The notes under the pieces are model-generated. The model had not been told where the DNA came from. It made no database searches and was given only the letters and a program-made list of their open reading frames with translations. A DNA stretch of 14,652 nucleotides from Parvularia atlantis. Lineage: Eukaryota > Opisthokonta > Rotosphaerida. The position numbers were made by a program, and so were the translations under genes. The stretch's first letter is position 1. Every line of letters starts with the position of its first letter. Below are positions 1 through 7,575 of the stretch, piece by piece. The stretch lies in NCBI GenBank assembly GCA_943704415.1, contig CALSCO010001225.1, forward strand, positions 1-14,652, read 5' to 3'.

Positions 1-90
1 GGGGGCGTGGCGCGGGCCGAGGCGTGCCGGCGAGGCGCGTCAAAGACGTACCGACTCGACGTTCGAAAAGGACGTGACGTTTGCGTCGCG

Positions 91-3000
91 ATGGACGACG
101 CCATGGCGGCGACGTCGAGCAGCGCGGTGGCGCCGGTCGTGCGCACATACGAGCAGGAGATGGCCTACATTGAGCAGGTCACGCCGACGTGCTACCGTAT
201 CAAGCCAGGCTTTGTGCCCAACATGCGCGTGCGTGGCACAAGCGCGCGTGCACTCGGTGGCGCTGAACCGCGCGCGCGGCAAATAGGTGCCAGGCTACTT
301 TTACGTGAACGAGTGCCTGTCGGAGCTCATGTTTGGCGAGCTGCAGCAGTTTGGCGAGTCGGCGGGTGTGGGCGGCTTCCTGCCGGCTGTGAAGCAGATC
401 GGCAACGTCGCGGCGCTGCCGGGCATCGTCGGCGTGCGTGTGTGGTGCAACAACCGCTGGCGCGCGATGGCTCACCGGCGCGTCTGCAGCGCTCCGTGGC
501 CCTGCCCGACTGCCACAGCGGCTACGGCTTCGCCATCGGCAACGTCGCCGCGATGGACATGGACGACCCGGAGGCGGTCGTGTCGCCGGGCGGCGTCGGC
601 TTTGACATCAACTGCGGCGTGCGCCTCCTGCGCACCAACCTGACGGAGGAGGACGTGACGCCGATCAAGGAGCAGCTGACGCAGGTGCGACTCCTTCACG
701 CGCGCGCGCGCGCCTGCCAGTCTTCGCTGAGCGCGCCGCGCCAGTCGCTGTTTGACCACATCCCCGTCGGCGTGGGCTCGCGCGGCGTCATCCCCATGAG
801 CACGAAGGAGCTCGACCAGGCGCTCGAGATGGGCATGGACTGGTCGCTACAGAAGGGTGCGCACACCGGGCGCACCGCTTGCGGCCCGACGCTGAGGGCC
901 GTGCGCGCGCATAGGCTACGCCTGGCCGGAGGACAAGGAGCACTGCCTCGCGCCCGAGACCGAGGTGCTGCTTGCGGACGGGCGGTGCCGCGCCGTCGGC
1001 GCGTGCTTCGTGGGCGACGCGCTGGTGGACGAGCACGGGACGGCGCGCACGATCACGCGCGTCAGCACGGGTGAGGGTGACCTGTTCGAGGTGACCTACG
1101 GCGACGGCGCGCACTTCGTCTGCAACGGCGCGCACCAGCTCGTCGTGTACTACGGGCGCGGCCCGGTCGTCGCAGCGTGCGGTGCGACTTCGGTGCGCGT
1201 GAGCTTCGACAAGCTCGCGATGGACAGCGAGCTCGGCTTTGCGGCGCCGACGAGCGTAGCGGTGGCGTTCGCCGCGGACGAGCGCGTCAGTGCCAAGGCG
1301 GCCGTGGTGGCGGCCCGGACGTTTGCCAGCGCGCTCGCGCCGCACCTGCTGTGGGAGCCAGCGGTCGAGCAGTACCTGCGCTTCGTGTCGCGCTACCCGT
1401 CGCGCGAGCGCCTCTGTCGCATGATGCGCGCCGCGCCGGCCATGCCGCGGCCGCTCGCCGCCCCGTTCCGGCCGTTCTCGGCGCTCGTGGACGGCAGCAC
1501 GCCTATCTCGGCGACCGAGGCCGCATACGCTGTCGGTTGTCGGCTCGCGGACGGGCGTGTGGACGAGGCGGCCGAGCTTGCGTTCGTGTGCGACACGGTC
1601 GACGTTCGTGCGGCGCTGCTGGCCGGGCTGATCGACGCGGCGGGGCAACGGGACCGGGGCGGGTGGACCATCGCGCTGCGCGAGGCGTCGGCCGCGCGGC
1701 TCGCGCACCGGGCGGCGCTGTCGATCGGCCTGCGCGCGAGCTTGACAAGCACGACCGTGCGCATCCGCGCAGCAACCGACGACGTCGTCTCGCCGCGGCT
1801 CGCATGCGCCGACAAGCGCGTGCCCGTGGGCAGCGTGCGCGAGCGGCGCGGCCACCAGCTGCACCGGTTTGCCGTGGCGGCGGCCGGAAGAGGGCCGTAC
1901 GTGAGCGTGCAGATCGACGGGCCCGACCATCGCTTCCTGCTGGCCGACTTTCTCGTCGTGCACAACTGCGAGGAGTACGGGCGCATGCTCCAGGCCGACA
2001 GCTCCAAGGTCAGCGATCGCGCCAAGAAGCGCGGCCTGCCGCAACTGGGAACGCTTGGCGCCGGGAACCACTACTGCTTCGTTCCGGGCACACCTGTGAC
2101 GCTCGCGAGCGGACTAAGCCTCCCGATCGAGTGCGTGATGGCCGGCGAGCGCGTGCTCGTTTGGGACGCGGTGCAGGCGTGCGTGCGCACGGCGTCAGTG
2201 GCAGCGTGCTTCTCGCCCAAGTCCGTGAACGAGGTGGTGGAGCTGACGCTGGAGGACGGCCGCACGCTGCGTTGCACCCCCGAGCACCCCATCGTGCGCG
2301 CAAGCGAGGACGGGCGCGCCTTCGCCGACGTGCCCGCGGGCGAACTCAAGGAGGGCGACCTGGTGGCAGCGTGCCTCGAGGGCGTCAGCGCGGCCGGCGA
2401 TGGCGCGGCGTACACGCGCGAGTGGAGTCTGCACGTCGACACGTGGCGCTTTTCCTTTCGCGACGCAGCAACCGCGGCGCCGAGCCTGGCGTTCGCGCGC
2501 CTGGTGGGCTTCGTGCAAGGCGACGCCTCTGTGCACTGCAGTCGGGACGTGGTGACGCTGTACCTCGGCAGCAAGATGGACACCGCCGCGGTGCTGGCCG
2601 ACATCGCGCTGCTCACCGGCGTCGCCGCCCCACCCGTGCACGAGACGCGCACGAAGCGTGAGTACCGTGGGAGCATCACCGAGGACGCTGTCTGGACCGT
2701 CAACCTGCCGGCGTCGCTGGCGCGAGCTGTCATCGCGCTCGAGGGCCAGTGCCGTGGTCGTCGAGGCGGCCAGACAACCACCTGGCCCGCGTTTGTGCTC
2801 GCCGAAGAGTGCCCATTCCCGCTGGTCCGCGAGTTTTTGGCCGGCCTGTGCGGCGCCGATGGGCACACTGCGTTCGTCATGAAGAGGACCGGGCGCCAGC
2901 ATCCCTACGCGATCAAGCACCCAAAGTGCCTGTCGCAGTCGTGCGACGTGGCTCACACAAGCGCACTGCAACACAAGCTCGAGCAGCTCGTGCCGCTGTT

Positions 3001-4943
3001 CGCGCGCCTGGGCGTGCGCGTCGAGCCGTCAAAGTCTGCCGAGCGCGTCACGGTGGGCGACCGTGTCATCCACAAGCGCTTTCTCTGCTTCCTCCCCGCG
3101 GCGTCCGTCACGTTCGTCGAGCGCATCGGCTACCGCTACTGCCATGACAAGAGCCTCAAGAGCGCGGCAGCGGCTGCCTACACTCGCCACAAGCTTTACC
3201 TGGAGCGCTGTCTCAAGAGCATGTACGAGCTGGCCGGGCTCAAGGCCAACGAGCTGACGAACGTCGCCATGGCGGCCGCTGCGCAAGCGGGCAAGCGTGG
3301 TCTGAGCGGGCCAGCAATCGAGAAGATCAAGCTGGACGCCATCGAGTGGGCCGCAGAGCGTGTATACGGCGGGACGGGCGAGCGCCGTGCCCGACTTAAC
3401 GTCCAGCTCGCCACGATCACGCCGCGTCAGCTCACCGAGCGGCGCCGGACCAGCAAGCGTTATCAAGGCAAGTTCCGCCGCGGTCGTGATACTTGCGCCG
3501 TGACGCTCGACCCAGCACTGCTCATGCCGGCGCACGAGTTCCTTCACCGTGCCGGCGCCAAGGACTGGTTCAGCATCGAGGAGGACGACGGCGGCGAGGC
3601 GGCCGGCGAGCGAGTGCGGCGCCGCCACTACGTTGGCGAGCGCACGGATAGCAATCTCCCAACGCTGCGTCTGCGCGTGGCCAGCGTGCGGCGCGTGTTG
3701 CTGGAGCAGAGCACGCCTGTCTGGGATCTGACCATCAACGCCACCACCCCCTACTTCCTCGCGGCCGGCGTCTGCGTGCACAACTGCGAGATTCAGGTGG
3801 TGGACGAGATCTACGACCGGCGTGCGGCCAACAAGATGGGCATCGACCGGTTGGGCCAGGTATGCGTGATGATCCACAGCGGCAGCCGCGGGCTGGGCCA
3901 CCAGGTGGCGACGGGTGCGTGACGGCGCGCATGCTGGGGCTGCGGCTGCGGCTGACGGTGCGCAGACGCCCTGGTCGAGATGGAGAAGGCCATGGCGCGC
4001 GACAACATTGTCGTCAACGACCGCCAGCTCGCCTGCGCGCGCATCCACTCCGAGGCCGGCCAGAACTACCTCAAGGCGATGGCCGCGGCGGCCAACTTTG
4101 CCTGGGTCAACCGATCGAGCATGGCGTTCCTGGCGCGGCAGGCGTTTGCTAAGGCATTCAAGTGCACGCCGGACGACCTGGACATGCACGTGATCTACGA
4201 CGTCTCGCACAACATCGCCAAGATCGAGGAGCATGTGCGTGCGCGAGCGTGCGCGGCGGCCGTGCGCGACGGCTGATCCGTGCGCAGCTCGTGGACGGCC
4301 GCCCCAAAAAGCTACTCGTGCACCGCAAGGGCTCGACGCGCGCGTTCCCGCCACACCACCCGCTCATCCCCGTCGACTACCAGTTTGTGGGCCAGCCCGT
4401 GCTGATCGGCGGCACGATGGGCACTTGCAGCTACGTGCTCACGGGCACGGAGCTGGGCATGCAGCAGACCTTTGGCTCGACGTGCCACGGCGCGGTGCGT
4501 GTGCGGAGCTCTGTGTGCGTGCGGCGCTGACGGCGCGCGTCGCAGGGCCGCGCCCAGTCGCGCAACAAGTCGCGGTGCGCCGCGGCGCGTGCGCGCGCCC
4601 GTGTCTGCTCACGCGCCCGATCGCGCAGGCGCAAGCTCGACTACCAGGTCGTGCTCGACAAGCTGGCCGAGAGAGGCATCTCGATCCGTGTGGCGTCGCC
4701 CAAGCTCGTGACGGAAGAGGTGCGAGTGTCTGTGCGTGCACACACACGTGTAGTTGATGCTGAGCCGCGTGGCACATCGCAGGCGCCCGAGTCGTACAAG
4801 GACGTGATCCAGGTAGTGGACACCTGTGCGTGCACCTGCCTGTGCTGCCTGTGCGCGCGCTGACGCCGGCTCACGCAGGCCACCAGGCCGGCATCAGCAA
4901 GAAGACGCTCAAGCTGCGGCCGATCGCGGTAATCAAGGGGTGA
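91..4943 (+). CDS. RTCB: RtcB/HSPC117 RNA-splicing ligase precursor with two inteins
   Basis: GTP- and Mn-dependent RNA 3'-phosphate/5'-OH ligase that joins tRNA exons and, in animals, XBP1 mRNA. Predicted exons: 91-228, 287-433, 490-684, 745-856, 915-3914, 3966-4234, 4288-4494, 4546-4574, 4629-4719, 4783-4825, 4879-4943. Joined they give a 1431-residue precursor; without the two inteins the product is 520 residues, against about 505 in human, and collinear throughout. Visible family motifs: [10 protein letters not shown] (metal Asp and Cys), GAGNHY (Asn-His), [22 protein letters not shown] and STCHGAGR (the guanylylated His); it ends LRPIAVIKG like its homologues. All ten introns start GTGCG and are 51-63 bp. 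ATG 91 is the first in-frame Met before the conserved start; ATG 103 is an alternative. All known active-site residues are kept, so the spliced protein should be active. Family and exon calls are very secure; individual exon edges rest on phase and homology. Confidence 0.96.
944..1966 (+). mobile_element. Intein 1 in RtcB (341 aa), class 1, decayed LAGLIDADG endonuclease
   Basis: In-frame protein-splicing element between EDKEH and CEEYGRM of RtcB. Residue 1 is Cys ([13 protein letters not shown], block A); block B is CNGAH with His64 and Asn61 in place of the usual Thr; the C-terminus is FLVVHN with penultimate His340 and terminal Asn341, followed by extein Cys, so the full class 1 chemistry is present. 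LAGLIDADG-like motifs lie at about 195-204 ([10 protein letters not shown]) and 226-234 (LAGLIDAAG). In the second the catalytic Asp (eighth position) is Ala233, and the motifs are only about 30 residues apart instead of roughly 100, so the endonuclease is probably dead. It contains no spliceosomal introns. The site corresponds to human RTCB Cys193, which is natively Cys, so splicing leaves the normal ligase sequence. Confidence 0.95.
2075..3784 (+). mobile_element. Intein 2 in RtcB (570 aa), class 1, with apparently intact LAGLIDADG endonuclease
   Basis: Second in-frame intein, 36 extein residues after the first, inserted straight after GAGNHY and before CEIQVVDE. Block A is [13 protein letters not shown]; block B is RCTPEHPIV with Thr68 and His71; block F is VWDLTIN at 549-555; the end is GVCVHN (His569, Asn570) followed by extein Cys. 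Two LAGLIDADG motifs about 112 residues apart, LVGFVQGDA (Asp150) and [10 protein letters not shown] (Asp262), keep both acidic catalytic positions. The segment [14 protein letters not shown] (347-360) and [13 protein letters not shown] (488-500) recall large inteins of eukaryotic nuclear and giant-virus genes; this is from memory, not a search. The +1 residue is Cys where human RTCB has Ala229, so the host position suits splicing. No introns interrupt it. Confidence 0.95.
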
Positions 4944-5009
4944 ACAGCGAGCACTTTGTGTTGTCCAGGGTGCATGTTTGCTCGCATCCTGGGCATCTTG
5001 CATCCACGT

Positions 5010-5049
<40 letters not shown>

Positions 5050-5057
5050 ACCGCGTG
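4944..5057. other. Short intergenic region, RTCB to methyltransferase
   Basis: This 114-bp stretch lies between the RTCB stop and the favoured methyltransferase start and must hold both the RTCB 3' end and the downstream promoter. No AATAAA signal is visible. The (AGC)13 repeat fills its right-hand third. An in-frame ATG at 4974 could extend the methyltransferase upstream through the repeat. Confidence 0.6.
5010..5048 (+). repeat. (AGC)13 trinucleotide microsatellite
   Basis: Thirteen perfect AGC units. In the methyltransferase frame they encode 13 serines and remain open from ATG 4974 into the gene, so the repeat is either 5'UTR or a poly-Ser N-terminal tract. Confidence 0.97.
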
Positions 5058-5847
5058 ATGGGCGACACCGGCGACCCGACGCCGCGCGACTGGGAGGCCG
5101 TTTGGCAGCGGCCGCAGAAGCCCGTGCGGGCATGTGTGGACGGGCGATGCGTGCCTGACTGACCGCGCAGGGCTTCGACATGGGCCACTCGACGCCGGCG
5201 CTGCCGCACCTGCTGCAGCAGAACGTATTTGCGCCAGGGCTGCGCGCGCTCGTGCCCGGGTGCGGGCGCGGCTACGACGTTGTGACGTTTGCGCGGGCGG
5301 GCCTGGTGCGTGCGCGCGCACACATCGCGCGATGCGCCGCTGACGCGCCCGCGCAGGATGCGACCGGCATCGACTCGAGCGAGACGGGCGTGACGTACGC
5401 GCGCGAGTACCTGCAGCGCGAGGGCGTGGACGCGGCGCGCGCGCGCGTGCTGCGCCTCGACTTTTTCGCGCTGCCGCCGGGCCATCGCGGGCGGTACGAC
5501 GTCATCTACGACTACACGTTCCTGTGCGCGCTGCCGCCGGCGATGCGGCCGCAGTGGGCGCAGGTGCGGGCGCGCGTGCGGCGGGGCATCGCGGGGCCTG
5601 ATGTCGCGCGCGGCAGACGATGCGCGACCTGCTCAGCCCTACTGGCGAGCTCGTCACGCTCATCTTCCCGACCAACCCCAGCACCGAGCCCGGCCCGCCC
5701 TTCCGCATCACGCCCGAGATCGTCAGCGCGCTGCTCACGCCACTCGGCTTCCGGCCGGTGCACCTCGAGCCCGTGCCGCACCGTCTGAGCCACCCGGCGC
5801 GGGCCGGTCGCGAGGTGCTCGGGCGGTGGCGTCTCGCGGGCGAGTAG
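5058..5847 (+). CDS. Thiol/thiocyanate S-methyltransferase, TPMT family
   Basis: SAM-dependent small-molecule methyltransferase resembling plant and fungal thiol or halide methyltransferases, which methylate thiols, thiocyanate or halides. Exons 5058-5123, 5171-5305, 5357-5563, 5617-5847; 212 residues, normal for the family. Motif I is LVPGCGRGYDVV at about 50-60; an acidic strand-2 end GIDSSE follows, then RLDFFALPP and the family-typical YDYTFLCALPP with MRPQWA, which characterise the TPMT/HOL branch. The C-terminal part has LVTLIFPTNP, GPPFRITPE and the ending GREVLGRWRL. Introns of 47, 51 and 53 bp all begin GTGCG. The start is uncertain: ATG 5058 gives a compact protein, ATG 4974 adds 28 residues including poly-Ser. 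Substrate cannot be read from sequence; TPMT-like drug thiol activity is possible but less likely. Confidence 0.9.
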
Positions 5848-5887
5848 GCCTATGCCGCGAAACACAGCTGCACAAAACAGGAGCCGC
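5848..5887. other. 40-bp convergent intergenic gap
   Basis: Separates two convergent stop codons. No AATAAA or hairpin terminator is visible, so the two mRNAs must overlap in their 3' ends or have very short 3'UTRs. Confidence 0.7.
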
Positions 5888-6635
5888 TCAGATCGCCCGC
5901 CCCTTCTTGCCCGTGTTGAAGAACGACATGAGCAGGAGCACCTGCGCCACGGCGACGACGACGACGAGGACGATCTGTGCCAGCGTGTTGTAGAAGACGC
6001 GCGAGTAGGTGCTCTGGGCCGTGTCGAGGTTGCGCTGGCGCACGGGGAGGGGGCCTGAGCGGAGCGTTGCGATGACACATGCGGCGGCGCACCTTCTCGC
6101 GGATCTTGTAGGCGTTGACCGAGTGCTGGAGCGTGTTGAGGTTGTTGCGGATGCCGTCAACCGCGGCCTGCAGCGTGAACGTGTCGCCCTTGCTGTCGGG
6201 CTCGCCCTTGCGCCGCATGCCGCGCGAGCCCTCGCCCGCGAGCTCGATCTCAAACTCGACCATCTTGGACGAGACGGTCGACATGCCGTTGGAGAAGCAG
6301 AACATGTACTCGCCCGCCGGGTCGGCCACGAACGTGAAGTCGCCCTCCTTCTCGGCCTGGCCCGAGTGCACGACCTGCCCCGTGGGCGACTTGACCGTGT
6401 AGTCGATGTCAAAGTTGCCACCCGACAGCACCTGCGGCAGCGCCGTCAGCGCTTCCGGGTGATGCGCTCGCGCGCGCCGCACCGCAAACTCAAACAGGAT
6501 GCGCACGTCGGTCGACGCCGTGTCGAGGTAGAAGCACTGGCTGTTGTGCGGGCCGATGAGGACCGTGTAGCCGTGCGCCGGCCCCGCCGCGAGCGCCGCG
6601 ACGAGTGCCGCGACGAGCAGCGCTCGTAGGTACAT
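5888..6635 (-). CDS. p24/TMED-family cargo receptor (EMP24/GP25L, GOLD domain)
   Basis: Type I membrane protein of COPI/COPII vesicles cycling between ER and Golgi. Exons on the minus strand: 6635-6483, 6431-6093, 6034-5888; 212 residues. Residues 1-22 form a clear signal peptide ([17 protein letters not shown]). The GOLD domain follows with its two expected disulfide cysteines, Cys34 (SQCFYL) and Cys96 (MFCFSN), and the signature [11 protein letters not shown] helical stalk (about 140-180) precedes one transmembrane segment at about 183-201. The cytosolic tail [12 protein letters not shown] has the di-Phe used for COPII binding, but its Lys-Lys lies at -6/-5 rather than the -4/-3 or -3/-5 positions typical of COPI retrieval signals. 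The stalk and membrane region look most like the gamma subfamily (TMED1/5). Introns are 51 and 58 bp with GTGCG donors. Confidence 0.94.
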
Positions 6636-6889
6636 TGCTCGTGCTGCAAGTGACAGCCGGGTGTACACGACCGACGACCTCTTTCAGTCGGTATGGCCGC
6701 GATCCGCGCACGCGGCGCTTGTCGGGCTCCCGTTGCCGTCCCCGCACACCCGCGCGCACACCCCCACCCGCCTTCGCACACACACGGATGCATGGATGGA
6801 TGGATGGATTGGATGGATTGGATGGGGGTGGATGGGCGGATATGCGCGACCGCAGAGCTGCCCGCTGACGCACGCACGCAGGCGACGCC
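6636..6889. promoter_or_regulatory. Divergent promoter region, p24 and RPL23, with probable RPL23 5'UTR intron
   Basis: 254 bp between divergent start codons. CCTCTTTC at 6678-6685 resembles the 5'-terminal oligopyrimidine start of ribosomal protein mRNAs. GTATGG at 6691 could be a donor, and CTGACGCACGCACGCAG ending at 6881, nine bases before the RPL23 ATG, is a convincing branch site plus acceptor. A 191-bp 5'UTR intron (6691-6881) is therefore plausible. CCGAC (6671-6675) and GTCGG (6687-6691) form a short inverted repeat across the proposed start. No TATA box is obvious. Confidence 0.5.
6786..6841 (+). repeat. Degenerate GGAT/GGATT microsatellite
   Basis: A run of GGATG, GGATGGATT and related units between p24 and RPL23, imperfect at the right end. 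It probably lies inside the predicted RPL23 5'UTR intron. Confidence 0.85.
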
Positions 6890-7472
6890 ATGTCGAAAGC
6901 CGGCTCGACGGGCCAGGTGCGCCGCGCCGTGTGCCGCTGCGCGCCCACGCCCCCATTGACCCGCGACGTGCGCAGAAATTCCGCATGGCCCTGGGCCTGC
7001 CGGTCGGCGCGATCATGAACTGCGCCGACAACAGCGGCGCCAAGAACCTGTACGTGATCTCGGTCGTGGGCATCAAGGGCCACCTCAACCGTCTGCCGTC
7101 GGGCTGCATCGGCGACATGGTCATGGCCACGGTCAAGAAGGGCAAGCCGGAGCTGCGCAAGAAGGGTGCGTCTGCGGGCGTGGCCGGGCCGCGTGCTCAC
7201 TCGCGCGCGCGCGCGCGACGCAGTCCACCCCGCCATCGTCATCCGCCAGCGCAAGCCCTTCCGCAGAAAGGATGGCACCTTCCTGTACTTTGAGGGTGCG
7301 TGGCCGCGGCTGCTGCCGAGCGTGGCGGCGCTGACGCCGGGCCACAGACAACGCGGGTGTGATCGTCAACCCCAAGGGCGAGATGAAGGGCTCGGCCATC
7401 ACCGGTCCCGTCGGCAAGGAGTGCGCCGACCTGTGGCCGCGTGTCGCGTCGGCCTCGGGCACGGTCGTGTGA
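6890..7472 (+). CDS. RPL23: 60S ribosomal protein L23 (uL14)
   Basis: Large-subunit protein at the 60S/40S interface near bridge B8 and the GTPase-factor side. Exons 6890-6916, 6976-7165, 7224-7295, 7348-7472; 137 residues against 140 in human. Conserved blocks are contiguous after splicing: [63 protein letters not shown] and ECADLWPR. The first coding exon is only nine codons (MSKAGSTGQ), as is common in ribosomal protein genes. Introns of 59, 58 and 52 bp begin GTGCG; the third has a clean CTGAC branch motif. It is divergent from p24 and convergent with the large minus-strand gene. Confidence 0.97.
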
Positions 7473-7575
7473 GGGGTGCGGCCGCGCGCCGCCCCCCGTG
7501 CGCGTGTCCGCAAGAGAAAACGTCTGTGTGTCTTCTGTGTCACGGTGTCCTCTTCAGAGGGTGTGCCTCCCATCG
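7473..7575. other. 103-bp convergent intergenic gap
   Basis: Lies between the RPL23 stop and the stop of the large minus-strand gene. It is less GC-rich than coding DNA in its middle, with GT-rich runs on the plus strand, and shows no canonical polyadenylation signal or strong hairpin. Confidence 0.6.

Noticed and set aside
1-90. Coding extension upstream of the RTCB start.
   Set aside because: The frame is open from base 7 but has no ATG, and the residues do not resemble RtcB N-termini. It is most likely promoter or leader.
788-2071. 427-codon open frame on the minus strand opposite RTCB and intein 1.
   Set aside because: The protein is Arg/Ala/His-rich low complexity with no known motif, and it lies opposite strongly conserved coding sequence. 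GC-rich DNA gives such shadows on the opposite strand.
944-3784. Reading the two insertions as unspliced introns or assembly errors.
   Set aside because: Both keep one open frame with the exteins and carry complete intein block patterns and LAGLIDADG motifs. RNA introns in this genome are about 50 bp.
91-4943. RTCB as a frameshifted pseudogene because the conserved protein hops between frames.
   Set aside because: Every frame change coincides with a 51-63 bp GTGCG...AG intron that restores phase, and all catalytic residues remain.
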